DNA from: JALOAT01 sp041685115
Lineage (GTDB): Bacteria; Pseudomonadota; Gammaproteobacteria; Thiohalomonadales; Thiohalomonadaceae
Direction: 5' to 3'
Length of the DNA stretch: 64,000 bases
Assembly (NCBI GenBank): GCA_041685115.1
Contig: JAWLGK010000004.1
Coordinates: 62,001-126,000, forward strand
Position numbers and translations under genes: made by a program. Numbering within the stretch: the first letter of the stretch is position 1; the number at the start of each line of letters is the position of its first letter. This document shows, piece after piece, positions 34,488 through 43,986 of this stretch. A model generated the notes under the pieces. The model was given only the letters and a program-made list of their open reading frames with translations. It did not search any database and had not been told where the DNA came from.

Positions 34488-36275
34488 TCACTCCCGGTGC
34501 GGCAGGAGCGATTCGATGAAGTCCGCCGCCGAGCGGCGCATGGTATCGGCGCCCTGCGGATCACCCTTCCACAAGGCCGCCGTGTAGGCGGCGGCCTGCC
34601 TGAAGGTGATGTGCGGCGGCAGGGGCGGGACGCTGGGGTCGGTGTAGGCGTCGATGATCACCGGCCGGTTCGCGGCGAAGGCCTTGTCCCAGGTGTCGGC
34701 GAGCTCCTCGGGCCGGTCGACGCAGAGCCCCTTGAAGCCCAGCAGTTCCCCGTAACGGGCATAGGGGAAGTCCGGGATGTCCTGGCTGGCCGGGTATTTC
34801 GGATCGCCGGCGAGCACCCGCTGTTCCCAGGTCACCTGGTTGAGATCGCCGTTGTTGAGCACCAGCACCACGAAGCACGGGTTGGACCAGCGCCGCCAGT
34901 ATTTGGCTGCCGTGAGCAATTCCGCGTTGCCGTTCATCTGCATGGCGCCGTCGCCTGCCAGGGCGATTACCGGGCGATGGGGGTGGGCGAACTTGGCGGC
35001 GATGGCATAGGGGATGGCGCTGCCCATGGTGGCGAGGCCGCCGGATAGCGAGGCCATCATGCCCTCGCGGATCTTCAGATCCCGTGCGAACCAGTTGGTG
35101 GATGAGCCGGAGTCCGCGGCGATGATGCAGTCGTCCGGCAGGCGCGGCGACAGTTCCCAGAACACCCGCTGCGGATTGATGGGTTTGCCCTTGTTCATGG
35201 CGCGCGCCTCCAGCACCCGCCACCAGCGCGCCACGTTGCGCTCGATGCGGCGCCGCCAGGGGCCCGGTTCCTTGACCTCCAGGTACGGGATCAACGCCTT
35301 GAGGGTTTCCGCCGCGTCGCCAACCAGATTCACTTTCATGGGATAACGCATGGCGAGCTTGCGCGCGTCGATGTCGATTTGCACCCCGCGCGCCTGGCCC
35401 GGCTTCGGCAGAAACTCCGAATAGGGAAAGGTGGAGCCGACCATCAGCAGGGTGTCGCACTCGACCATCATCTCGTAGCTCGGCCGCGTGCCGAGCAGGC
35501 CGATGGTGCCGGTCACGTGGGGCAGCGCGTCGGGCACCGCCGCCTTGCCGAGCAGCGCCTTGGCGATGCCGGCCTGCAGGACATCGGCCACCTCGAGCAC
35601 CTCGCGGCCCGCACCGAGCGCACCGGCTCCCACCAGCATCGCCACCCGCTTGCCCGCGTTGAGCACCTCCGCCGCGCGGCGCAGGTCGTTCTCATGGGGC
35701 ACGATGCGCGGCGCGCTGTAGCCCAGCCCGGACAGGATCGCGCCGTGCATGCGCGGCGGCCGTTTGGCCGTGGCCTCCTGCACGTCGTTGGGCACGATGA
35801 CGCAGGTGACGGTGCGTTCCGCACGGGCGATGCGCACCGCGCGATCGATCACGTGCCCGGCCTGCTCCGGCACGGTGATCATCTGCACGTAGTCCCCGGC
35901 CACGTCCTTGAACAGGCTGGGCAGGTCCACCTCCTGCTGGAAATCCCCGCCCAGCGACATGCGCCTGGCCTGGCCGACGATGGCCACCACCGGCTGGTGA
36001 TCGAGGCGCGCGTCATAGAGCCCATTCAACAGGTGGATGGCGCCCGGACCGGAGGTCGCCAGACAGACGCCAACCTCCCCGGTGAACTTGGCGTGGGCAC
36101 AGGCCATGAAGGCGGCCATTTCCTCATGCCGCACCTGGATGAAGTCGAGCCGCCTGCCGGCACGGTCCAGCGCGCCGAGCAGCCCGTTGATGCCGTCACC
36201 CGGGTAGCCGTAGATGCGTTGGACGCCCCACTCGCCCAGGCGCCGCAACAGGAAGTCCGCGACCTTCGTGGCCAT
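34488..36275 (-). CDS. Thiamine-diphosphate-dependent enzyme (pyruvate oxidase/acetolactate synthase family)
   Basis: 595 residues with the three domains of the POX/AHAS family: PYR domain with the cofactor-activating Glu in QVRHEEMAAFMA (near 51), a central domain (about 190-340) and a PP domain with the GDG motif (ALAGDGAMQMNGNAELLTAA) ending in LNNGDLNQVTW. The N-terminus MATKVADFLLRRLGEWGVQR is complete. The substrate cannot be read from sequence; pyruvate oxidase or a related 2-keto-acid enzyme is likely. It is divergent from the GH15 gene with a 153-base shared upstream region. Confidence 0.87.
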   Translation of the reverse strand: MATKVADFLLRRLGEWGVQRIYGYPGDGINGLLGALDRAGRRLDFIQVRHEEMAAFMACAHAKFTGEVGVCLATSGPGAIHLLNGLYDARLDHQPVVAIVGQARRMSLGGDFQQEVDLPSLFKDVAGDYVQMITVPEQAGHVIDRAVRIARAERTVTCVIVPNDVQEATAKRPPRMHGAILSGLGYSAPRIVPHENDLRRAAEVLNAGKRVAMLVGAGALGAGREVLEVADVLQAGIAKALLGKAAVPDALPHVTGTIGLLGTRPSYEMMVECDTLLMVGSTFPYSEFLPKPGQARGVQIDIDARKLAMRYPMKVNLVGDAAETLKALIPYLEVKEPGPWRRRIERNVARWWRVLEARAMNKGKPINPQRVFWELSPRLPDDCIIAADSGSSTNWFARDLKIREGMMASLSGGLATMGSAIPYAIAAKFAHPHRPVIALAGDGAMQMNGNAELLTAAKYWRRWSNPCFVVLVLNNGDLNQVTWEQRVLAGDPKYPASQDIPDFPYARYGELLGFKGLCVDRPEELADTWDKAFAANRPVIIDAYTDPSVPPLPPHITFRQAAAYTAALWKGDPQGADTMRRSAADFIESLLPHRE

Positions 36276-36428
36276 GCCCGCCTCCCGCTACCTCCGTACG
36301 CTAAGCCTAGGTTGCCGGGCAGCCCATCGCCGGCCTGCATACGCGGGCGGTGGACTTTTGCCATGGTTGGGGCAAGGGTCCGGCGTGCAGACGGCCCGCG
36401 GTGAATCCGCGGCGGAGGACGGCAGGCC

Positions 36429-38223
36429 ATGCGCAGGGAATTCGAGTTCGCACCGCTTGGCTACCTGGAGGGCGGTTACCTGCCCCTGGAGGACTATGGG
36501 CTGATCGGCGACGGTGCCAGCGCCGCGCTCATCGGCCGCGACGGCAGCGTGGGCTGGCTGTGCGCGCCGCGTTTCGATGCGCCACCGCTGTTCTGCCCGC
36601 TGCTCGATCCGCAGGCCGGCGGCGTGTTCCGCCTGGCACCCGTCGGCTGCAGCGAAGGCCGCCAGTTCTACCTGGACGATACCGGTGTGCTGATCACCGA
36701 GCTGCGCGGCACGAGCGGGGCGGTGCGGATCGCCGACTGCCTGCCCCTCCAGCCCGACTGCGACCTGCGACCTGCCACCTGCGCCGGCCACGGGGGCCTG
36801 CTGCGTCGCGTCGAGGCGATCACCGGGCCGGTCAGGCTCCAGCTGGAACTCGCGCCCCGCGCCGAGTCCGCCGGCGCGCCCTTCCACTGGCGCGCCGACG
36901 GGCACGACGTGGTGTTGCTGGCCGATGCGAACCTCACCGGGACGCGCACCACGCTCACCGTGACACCCGAACGGCCCCTGCACCTGTTCCTCGGCTGGAA
37001 CGGCATCTCCCGGCCGTTCGCCGAACCGGAAGCGGTGCTCGCCGATACGGTGGCGGCCTGGCAGCGCTGGCTACGGCACTTCAGCTACGAGGGCCCCCTG
37101 CGCGACCACGTCCAGCGCTCGGCCATAACCCTCAAGATGCTCGATTACCTGGCGACCGGCGCCCTCATCGCCGCCCCCACCTCCTCGCTGCCCGAGAGCG
37201 TCGGCGGCGAGCGCAACTGGGATTACCGCTTCACCTGGGTGCGCGATGCGGCACGTACGGTGTATGCCCTGCGCCGCATCGGCCTGGTCAACGAAGCCGA
37301 GCACTTCCTCGGCTGGGTGCTGGAAGACGTGGAGCGCGACCCGGGCGGACGCCCACACGTGCTGTATGGCCTCGACGGCACGCCACCCGCGCCGGAGCGG
37401 GAAGACTGGCACCTGAAGGGCTACCGCTGCTCGCGCCCGGTGCGCTGGGGCAACGCCGCCGTGGAGCAACGCCAGCATGACGTGTTCGGCGAGGTGCTCG
37501 ATTGTGCCTATCAGTGGAGCGCCCACGGCGAGGACCTGCCGGAACACCTGTGGTTGCGCCTGCGTGAGTTCGTGGAGGTCGCGCGGCGGGAATGGCGCAC
37601 GCCCGACCACGGCATCTGGGAGGTACGCACACCGGGCCGGCCCTTCACCTATTCCGCCGCCCTGTGCCAGGTGGCGGTGGATCGCGGCGCTCACCTCGCC
37701 ACCCGCCTGCGATTGCCGGGCAACGTGCCGGCCTGGCGGCGCGATGCCCGTGCCATCCGCCATGCGATCCTCGAAGAGGCCTGGAACCCGTCCCGCCAGG
37801 CGCTGTGCGGCACGTTGGGCGGCGACAGCCTGGACGCGAGTGTGCTCGCCCTGCCCATGCGTCGGGTGCTTCCCGCCACCCATCCGCGCATGGTCGCCAC
37901 CGTCGAGGCGGTCACCCGTCACCTGGCGGCAGGCGACGGGCTGCTCTACCGCTATCTCCCGGATGAGGCGCCGGACGGGCTGCGCGGCAGCGAGGGCGCC
38001 TTCCTGCTGTGCAGCTTCTGGTGGGCCGACAACCTGGCGCTACAGGGGCGCCTCGACGAGGCAGGCGCCCTGCTGGAGCGCCTGTGCGCACGCCAGTCCC
38101 CTCGGCCTCCTGTCCGAGCAGATCGAGCCGGCCAGCGGCGCCCTGCTCGGCAACTTCCCCCTGGCGCTCAGCCATGTGGGGCTGATATCGAGCGCCGTCA
38201 CCCTGGCCCACCAGATGGGCTGA
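36429..38223 (+). CDS. Glycoside hydrolase family 15 glucoamylase-like, frameshifted near the end
   Basis: About 597 residues if a single extra base near 38098-38101 is ignored. The N-terminal beta-sandwich (1-240) and the (alpha/alpha)6 domain include GERNWDYRFTWVRDA, the probable general acid Glu in RQHDVFGEVLDCAYQWS, and WWADNLALQGRLDEAGALLE. At CAGTCCCCTCGGC the frame changes: the read frame runs on as nonsense to 38357, while the +1 frame continues GLLSEQIEPASGALLGNFPL to a stop at 38223, exactly the family's C-terminus. That segment carries the probable general-base Glu. A CCC run would restore QSLGLLSEQ. GH15 enzymes cleave glucose from alpha-glucans or trehalose. Confidence 0.88.
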
Positions 38224-38277
38224 GCTGCTCCTGGCTAGCGGGATTCCACGCGGAACGCACGGAGGAAAGGCACGGCC

Positions 38278-39093
38278 TCATTGACCCCTTGCCACCCAGC
38301 GGTGGCCCAGCCAGATACCCGCCGCCAGAAACGGTAGCGCACCCGGTATCCACATAATGAGCCCCGCCAGTTGCTGGTCCTCCAGCAGCGGATAGGCCGG
38401 ATACAGCGGGCGCGCCGCCAGGGTCAGCAACGCCCCCATGAGGGTCATCACGCCCATGGTGCTGAAAAGCAGCAGCGCCGCACCCGCCAGGCTCGCCCCC
38501 TGCCCGCTCCCGGCACGCAGCACCGCGCCCCAGAACGGCAGTGCGACGGCGAGCAGGCTGCCGTGCATGAGCAGGTGCACCGTATCGCTGGCAAGCGCAG
38601 CGCTCACCGCCACGGGCAAATGCCAGAACACGAGCAGGCCCGTCATGCCGGGGCCGAGCCAGCGGGCGTCGCCGCACCGGCGCAGCCCCCTGGACAAACT
38701 GCGCCGCCGCCGCACCGAAGTGCGCAGGACCACGGGAGCGAGCAGCAGGCGCATGGGCAGGCCCAGTATCAGCAGCGGCGCAGCAACGGTCATGAGCAGC
38801 AGATGCTGGACCATGTGCCAGGCGAGGCTGTGCTCGCCCAAGCTCTCCAGCGGCCAGAGCAGGGCCGCGGCCAGGGCGACACAGCCCGCCAGGAAAAACG
38901 CCGCCTCACGGCGGTGCACCCGCGTGGTCCGCCGCCAGGTCAGCAGATAGGCGGTGCATGCCACGGCGAGAGCAAGGCCGAGCGCGAGCCCGGCGGCAGG
39001 CTCGGACCTGGAGCCCAATGCCGGGACGCCATGGGCCAGCGCGATCACGGGCACGATCAGCGGCCCGGCCATCAACAACCGACTCAGGCGCAT
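38278..39093 (-). CDS. ctaG: CtaG-type cytochrome c oxidase assembly protein (Caa3 family)
   Basis: 271 residues with about seven membrane segments. The family core is HMVQHLLLMTVAAPLLILGL (about 90-110) and FWHLPVAVSAAL, then DTVHLLMHGSLL, a His-rich membrane pattern typical of CtaG_Caa3 (distinct from the copper chaperone CtaG/Cox11). It assists assembly of caa3-type oxidases, presumably in copper delivery. ATG 39093 overlaps the upstream membrane protein by 10 bases. It faces the convergent GH15 gene and sits opposite the divergent cox operon, which supports the role. Confidence 0.87.
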   Translation of the reverse strand: MRLSRLLMAGPLIVPVIALAHGVPALGSRSEPAAGLALGLALAVACTAYLLTWRRTTRVHRREAAFFLAGCVALAAALLWPLESLGEHSLAWHMVQHLLLMTVAAPLLILGLPMRLLLAPVVLRTSVRRRRSLSRGLRRCGDARWLGPGMTGLLVFWHLPVAVSAALASDTVHLLMHGSLLAVALPFWGAVLRAGSGQGASLAGAALLLFSTMGVMTLMGALLTLAARPLYPAYPLLEDQQLAGLIMWIPGALPFLAAGIWLGHRWVARGQ

Positions 39094-39440
39094 GCCGGCA
39101 CGAACCCGATCGCCATGGCTGCCCAGACCACACCCGCCAAGGCCATGAGGCAGAGCAACGGACCTGTGCGCAACACCAGGCAAGGCACACGCCCGTCGTC
39201 GGACACCGGTGATGCGCATCGCCCACGGCGCAGAAGCCGGTACTGGACAGTCGCGAAGCCGGCCAATGCCAGGACCGCGAGCCCGCTCGCCAGCCACAGC
39301 ACCGGTAGAGTTACCGCCCCGGTCTCCGGGTGCCGGGCGCAATCGATTGCATGCACCACATACACGAACAGCAGATGGGCGCCCCACACCACCAGCGGCG
39401 CGACGAGGGCAAACGGGCTGTCATAGCGCAGGGCTCGCAT
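39084..39440 (-). CDS. Small membrane protein of the cox locus
   Basis: 118 residues with three membrane segments (residues 9-30, 44-64, 88-112) and the N-terminus MRALRYDSPFALVAPLVVWG. Proteins of this size and topology often accompany CtaG in caa3 gene clusters, but I do not recognise a named family. It overlaps ctaG by 10 bases and starts 134 bases from coxB on the opposite strand, so the region between 39441 and 39574 is a shared divergent promoter. Confidence 0.7.
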   Translation of the reverse strand: MRALRYDSPFALVAPLVVWGAHLLFVYVVHAIDCARHPETGAVTLPVLWLASGLAVLALAGFATVQYRLLRRGRCASPVSDDGRVPCLVLRTGPLLCLMALAGVVWAAMAIGFVPACA

Positions 39441-39574
39441 CCCCTAAAAAGAGCAGGTTTGCAGCAACATCGCCATGCGCCAGCGGACCCGCGGCCCCGA
39501 CTATGCTTGTGCGACGCGGAGGTCTGCGCCTACGGCGTTCACCCGCGGACACGGAGAGCCAAACGGGGCCGCCC

Positions 39575-40537
39575 ATGGGTCGGATCGCCACGCCTGTCCT
39601 CACCCTGCTGCTCACCGCCTGTAGTGGCGCACCTTCGATGCTGGCACCGCAGGGACCGCAAGCGGCGGCAGCCGCGCGGCTCTGGTGGGTGATGTTCTGG
39701 GGCGGCACGGCGATCCTTGCCGGGGTGATGGCGCTCGTCCTGCTCGCGGTGTTTCGCCCGCAGCGCCTGGGTGTCCCTTCCAGCCATCTGCTCATCACCG
39801 GCGGTGGACTGGCCTTCCCCATCGTCGCGCTCACGGCCCTGCTTCTGTACAGTTTCAGCAGCGGCGAACCAACCACGCCCACGCAATCACCGCTCATTAT
39901 CGAGGTGACGGGTCACCAGTGGTGGTGGGACGTACGCTATCCCGGTGAACTACCGGTGATCACGGCCAACGAAATCCATCTTCCGGTCGGTCGTCCGGTG
40001 CAACTTCGGCTGCGCAGTGCGGATGTCATTCACAGCCTGTGGGTGCCGCAACTGGCCGGTAAGCAGGACCTGATCCCGGGCCACACCAAGACGCTTACCC
40101 TCCAGGCGGATGCATCCGGCGAGTACCGCGGTCAGTGCGGCGAGTTCTGTGGCCGGCATCATGCCCATATGGCCTTATGGGTGTACGCACTGCCCACGCA
40201 GGCATTTGATGACTGGCGCCAGGCACGCGCGACGCCGGTTGTCACCTCACTCGCGCCGCAGGCACAGCGCGGACGCGAGCTTTTTCTGGCCGCGCGATGT
40301 GCGCATTGCCACTCGATTCGCGGCACGGCGGCAAAGGGCAACGCAGGGCCCGATCTGACCCACGTGGCCAGCCGAAATTTCCTCGGCGCAGGGCTCGTTC
40401 GCAATCGGCCAGGCGCACTCACGCGCTGGATCGCCGCGCATCCCCGGCTGAAGACAGGCAAGCGCGCCGAGCTGTTCGACGACCTTGCCGCGAAGGACAT
40501 CGAGGCCATCGCCGCCTACCTGGAGCAGTTGCATTGA
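39575..40537 (+). CDS. coxB: Cytochrome c oxidase subunit II with C-terminal cytochrome c (lipoprotein)
   Basis: 320 residues. Lipoprotein signal (PVLTLLLTACSG), two membrane segments (about 32-55 and 66-92), the CuA domain with HSLWVP and CGEFCGRHHAHM (both Cys, the Glu, His and Met ligands present), and a class I cytochrome c domain with CAHCH (about 245). This II-cytochrome fusion defines caa3-type oxidases. ATG 39575 is taken for the lipoprotein start; the ribosome site is weak. It ends in TTGA overlap with coxA. Electrons enter at the cytochrome c domain and pass to CuA. Confidence 0.93.
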   Translation: MGRIATPVLTLLLTACSGAPSMLAPQGPQAAAAARLWWVMFWGGTAILAGVMALVLLAVFRPQRLGVPSSHLLITGGGLAFPIVALTALLLYSFSSGEPTTPTQSPLIIEVTGHQWWWDVRYPGELPVITANEIHLPVGRPVQLRLRSADVIHSLWVPQLAGKQDLIPGHTKTLTLQADASGEYRGQCGEFCGRHHAHMALWVYALPTQAFDDWRQARATPVVTSLAPQAQRGRELFLAARCAHCHSIRGTAAKGNAGPDLTHVASRNFLGAGLVRNRPGALTRWIAAHPRLKTGKRAELFDDLAAKDIEAIAAYLEQLH

Positions 40538-43020
40538 CGCGCCCCGGCGTGCAGCTGCACGAGCGCCTGCTCGCGTTCTGGGCAAATCCTCCCGGCTGGC
40601 GTGCGGCCAGCGGCGTCAATCACACCTCCGTGGGCCTGCGTTACATCACCACGGGTTTTCTCTTTTTCCTGGTGGGCGGTCTGCTCGCCATGGCCATGCG
40701 CGCCCAACTGGCCTGGTCCGGCAACACCGACCTCGGACCCGACGCCTACAACCAGTTGGTGACCATGCACGGCACCACCATGATGTTCCTGTTCGCCGTG
40801 CCCATCCTCGAAGGGCTGGGCGTATACCTCATCCCCAAAATGATCGGCGCGCGCGATTTGCCCTATCCGCGCCTCGGCGCGTTCGGTTACTGGTGTTTCC
40901 TGCTGGGCGGCATCTTCCTCTACGCGAGTTTCCTGTTCGATGCGGCGCCGGACGGCGGCTGGTTCATGTATGTGCCGCTCAACGACAAACAGTTCGCCCC
41001 CGGCCCTGGCGCCGACTTCTGGCTGCTCGGCGTCACCTTCGTGGAGATCTCCGCACTCACCGCCGCAGTGGAACTGGTGGTGGCCATCCTCAAGACCCGT
41101 GCGCCCGGCATGACCCTGGCGCGCATGCCGCTGTTCGCCTGGTACATGCTTGCCACGGCATTCATGATGTTGTTCGCCTTTCCGCCGCTGATTCTGGGCA
41201 GCGTGCTGCTCGAACTGGAACGCAGCTTCGGCTTCGTATTTTTCGATGTGACCCGCGGCGGCGATCCGCTGCTGTGGCAACACCTGTTCTGGATCTTCGG
41301 CCATCCCGAGGTCTACCTCATTTTCCTGCCCGCCGCCGGCATCGTCAGCGTGGTGGTTGAGACTTTCGCGCGTCGTCCGCTGGTGGGCTACAGCTGGGTG
41401 GTGGCGGCGATCCTCGGCACGGCTGTCCTGAGCTTCGGGTTGTGGGTACACCACATGTACACCACGGGCATTCCGCGCCTTTCCTTGAGCTTCTTCTCCG
41501 CAGCGAGCATGGCGGTGGCCATCCCGAGCGGCGTCCAGGTGTTCGCCTGGATCGCCACCCTGTGGCACGGGCGACCGGTGCTGAGCGTGCCGCTGCTGTA
41601 TGTGCTCGGTTTCTTCTTCACCTTCGTGCTGGGCGGCCTCACCGGTGTGATGGTGGCCCTGGTGCCGTTCGACTGGCAGGTCCACGACAGCCATTTCGTG
41701 GTCGCCCATCTGCACTACGTGCTGTTCGGCGGCATGGTGTTCCCGCTGTTTGCCGGCCTGTATTACTGGTGGCCGCTGTTCACCGGACGCACCCCGCCCA
41801 GGCGCCTCGGCACGGTCGGCTTCTGGGTGGTGTTCGCGGGGTTTCACGCCACCTTCCTGCCCATGCACCTCACCGGCATGCTGGGCATGCCGCGCCGCGT
41901 CTACACCTATGCGGAGGGCCTTGGCTGGGAATGGCTCAACCTGGTGTCGACCCTGGGCGGTTTTCTGCTCACCTGCGGTATTGCAGTCGTCGTCGCCGAT
42001 CTCGTCCTGCACTGGCGCCGCGGCGAGGCGCACGACGGCAATCCCTGGCAGGCCGGCACCCTGGAATGGGCCATGCGCCCGGGCGTGCCACCCTACAATT
42101 TCGCCAGCATCCCCCGCGTCCACGAACGCATGCCGCTTTGGCAGCAGCCGGAACTTCCTCTCGCCATCGCCCAGGGTGGGCATCTACTCGCCGCCCCCTC
42201 GGCGGGACGGCGCGAAACCCTCGGTACCAACGCCATCGACGCCAGACCTGAGCAGGTGATCTGCTTGCCGAGCCAGACCTGGCTGCCCCTGTGGGCGGCG
42301 CTGACCACGCTCCTCGCGCTGACTGGCGTCTTGGTGCAGTCGGCGGTCCTGTCCGTGCTCGGCACCTTGCTGACCATCGCCGTACTGCTGGGTTGGGCCG
42401 CGCGTCCCAGCTATGCGGAGTCCCCGGTCCATATCGACGCCGGTGCTGACCGCCCGCTCCCCAACCAGTCCGTAAGCCCCGCCGCACCCGGGCTGTGGGG
42501 ACTGCGGCTTGCCCTCGTGGCGAGCGCCGTGGCCATCGCCCATCTGCTCTTCGCCTTTTTCTTCCTGTGGACCGTCTCCCCGGCCTGGACACCACTGCCG
42601 GTTTTGTCTTCCCGGGGCATGCCGTTCATCAGTCTGTCGCTGCTGCTCTCGGGCGGTGTCCTCGTGCAGCTTGCCTGGCGCGGCCTGATGAAAGACTCGC
42701 GGGCTTTCTACCGTTACTGTCTCGGCGCCCTCACCATGGGCATCGCGTTCCTGCTGCTGCTCAGCCTGTGGCTGACCACGCACGTGCCGCCTCCGCCTAC
42801 TCACGCCTATGCTTCGGTCATCCACGCGCTGCATGGATTCCAGGCCGTTCACTTGTCGGCGGCCATGGTGCTGGTGGGATTTGTCGCGTGGCGCTGGCGC
42901 CGTGGCGTGGTCGATTCCACCCATGTCCTGGAGGCGCGTGTGGCCGTGGAAGCCTGGCACTACGCCGTGGTCATCGGCGTGGTTGCCCACGCCGTAGCGC
43001 TGTTACCCCGGCTGTCGTGA
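40534..43020 (+). CDS. coxA: Cytochrome c oxidase subunits I and III fused
   Basis: 828 residues. Residues 1-530 are heme-copper subunit I, with heme a ligand His79, CuB site GHPEVY (256-261, including the cross-linked Tyr261), HH306-307 and AHLHY (His392, His394). Residues 590-828 form a subunit III-like five-helix domain ending in HALHGFQAVHLSAAM. A similar I/III fusion exists in Thermus caa3 oxidase. Glu259 of the D-pathway and Asp108 are kept, but the K-pathway Lys is replaced by Gln335 (IPSGVQVFAW). The start is TTG 40534, with GGAG 8 bases upstream; GTG 40549 is less well placed. It overlaps coxB by 4 bases. Confidence 0.93.
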   Translation: MTRPGVQLHERLLAFWANPPGWRAASGVNHTSVGLRYITTGFLFFLVGGLLAMAMRAQLAWSGNTDLGPDAYNQLVTMHGTTMMFLFAVPILEGLGVYLIPKMIGARDLPYPRLGAFGYWCFLLGGIFLYASFLFDAAPDGGWFMYVPLNDKQFAPGPGADFWLLGVTFVEISALTAAVELVVAILKTRAPGMTLARMPLFAWYMLATAFMMLFAFPPLILGSVLLELERSFGFVFFDVTRGGDPLLWQHLFWIFGHPEVYLIFLPAAGIVSVVVETFARRPLVGYSWVVAAILGTAVLSFGLWVHHMYTTGIPRLSLSFFSAASMAVAIPSGVQVFAWIATLWHGRPVLSVPLLYVLGFFFTFVLGGLTGVMVALVPFDWQVHDSHFVVAHLHYVLFGGMVFPLFAGLYYWWPLFTGRTPPRRLGTVGFWVVFAGFHATFLPMHLTGMLGMPRRVYTYAEGLGWEWLNLVSTLGGFLLTCGIAVVVADLVLHWRRGEAHDGNPWQAGTLEWAMRPGVPPYNFASIPRVHERMPLWQQPELPLAIAQGGHLLAAPSAGRRETLGTNAIDARPEQVICLPSQTWLPLWAALTTLLALTGVLVQSAVLSVLGTLLTIAVLLGWAARPSYAESPVHIDAGADRPLPNQSVSPAAPGLWGLRLALVASAVAIAHLLFAFFFLWTVSPAWTPLPVLSSRGMPFISLSLLLSGGVLVQLAWRGLMKDSRAFYRYCLGALTMGIAFLLLLSLWLTTHVPPPPTHAYASVIHALHGFQAVHLSAAMVLVGFVAWRWRRGVVDSTHVLEARVAVEAWHYAVVIGVVAHAVALLPRLS

Positions 43021-43051
43021 TGGACTTCGATCCTGTTGAACGGAGGCGCCT

Positions 43052-43528
43052 GTGGCAAAGGGACACGAGATCCGCATTCCAAGCACCGCGGCCATCTACA
43101 AGCACCCTATCCATCCGATGCTGGTCACCTTCCCCATCGCCTTTCTCACCGGTTCACTCGCCACCGACATCACCTTCTGGTTCACGCGCGATCCGTTCTG
43201 GGCGCGCGCGGCCTTCTGGCTTATCGCGGCGGGGCTCGGCGGCGGGATGGCCGCGGCCCTCGCGGGCATGGCGGACTTTTTCACCGTGCCCAGGATTCGC
43301 AAACTGATCCGGGGCTGGGGACACTTCCTGGCTGCCATCGTGGTGGTCTCGTTTGCGAGCGTAAATTTCATGCTGCGCTGGGCCGACCCCGTGGCAGCGA
43401 TCCTGCCTTGGGGCCTGCTGATGTCATTCATCACCTCGTGCATGCTGATCATCGCCGGCTACCTCGGCGGCAAGCTGGTGTTTCACGAACTCGTCGGCAC
43501 CTATCTCACCGAAGAGGAAGAGCCCTGA
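43052..43528 (+). CDS. DUF2231 domain membrane protein
   Basis: 158 residues with four membrane segments. The DUF2231 hallmark is HPIHPMLVTFPIAFLTG near residue 18, followed by GGGMAAALAGMADF and a C-terminal hydrophobic stretch. Function is unknown; members often bind heme or sit in redox loci. The start is GTG with CGGAGG 8 bases before. It is 31 bases after coxA, likely the last gene of the cox operon, and convergent with the hemJ-like gene (8-base gap). Confidence 0.87.
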   Translation: MAKGHEIRIPSTAAIYKHPIHPMLVTFPIAFLTGSLATDITFWFTRDPFWARAAFWLIAAGLGGGMAAALAGMADFFTVPRIRKLIRGWGHFLAAIVVVSFASVNFMLRWADPVAAILPWGLLMSFITSCMLIIAGYLGGKLVFHELVGTYLTEEEEP

Positions 43529-43536
43529 ACGAGGAT

Positions 43537-43947
43537 TCAAAAAGGCTTCACCACGGCGAGTGCGACGATGGCAGGCAACAAGATCAGCGGTACCACCGTG
43601 AGCGCGTGGTAGAACGCGGGCCTGTGCGGCGGGCGCTGCTTCTCCAGCCGTAGCAGGGTGCGACCGCAAAACAGGTGGTACGCGATCAGCAACAGCACCA
43701 GCGCCAACTTCACCGGCAGCCATCCTCCTTCGACACCGAAAAAGACCAGCACGGTGCCAAGCACCACTGCCGCGATGCCGCCCGCGCTCATGACGTACAG
43801 GTAGACGCCGCGCGCCAGGGCGAGCACCACTTTCGCCTCCGCCTCTTCGCTGCGCCCGTGGCGCCAAAAGACCTGCGGCAGATAGATCGCACCCCCGAGC
43901 CAGAAACTCATGAACCCAATGTGCAACAGTTTGACGAGCAGTTCCAT
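43537..43947 (-). CDS. HemJ/CopD-like membrane protein (UPF0093)
   Basis: 136 residues and four membrane segments. The N-terminus LLHIGFMSFWLGGAIYLPQV and the C-terminal VVPLILLPAIVALAVVKPF match the UPF0093/HemJ family; HemJ is the oxygen-independent-type protoporphyrinogen oxidase of many Gram-negative bacteria. CopD domains are related, so the function is not certain. It is the last gene of an eight-gene minus-strand run, 39 bases after the lipoprotein gene. Confidence 0.7.
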   Translation of the reverse strand: MELLVKLLHIGFMSFWLGGAIYLPQVFWRHGRSEEAEAKVVLALARGVYLYVMSAGGIAAVVLGTVLVFFGVEGGWLPVKLALVLLLIAYHLFCGRTLLRLEKQRPPHRPAFYHALTVVPLILLPAIVALAVVKPF

Positions 43948-43986
43948 GGCCCAATCCAGTTTCTTTGCGCTGCATCCATGCGTGCA

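Noticed and set aside
40549..40551. GTG as start of coxA
   Set aside because: The TTG at 40534 has the better ribosome spacing (GGAG at 8 bases) and overlaps coxB by 4 bases as is common.
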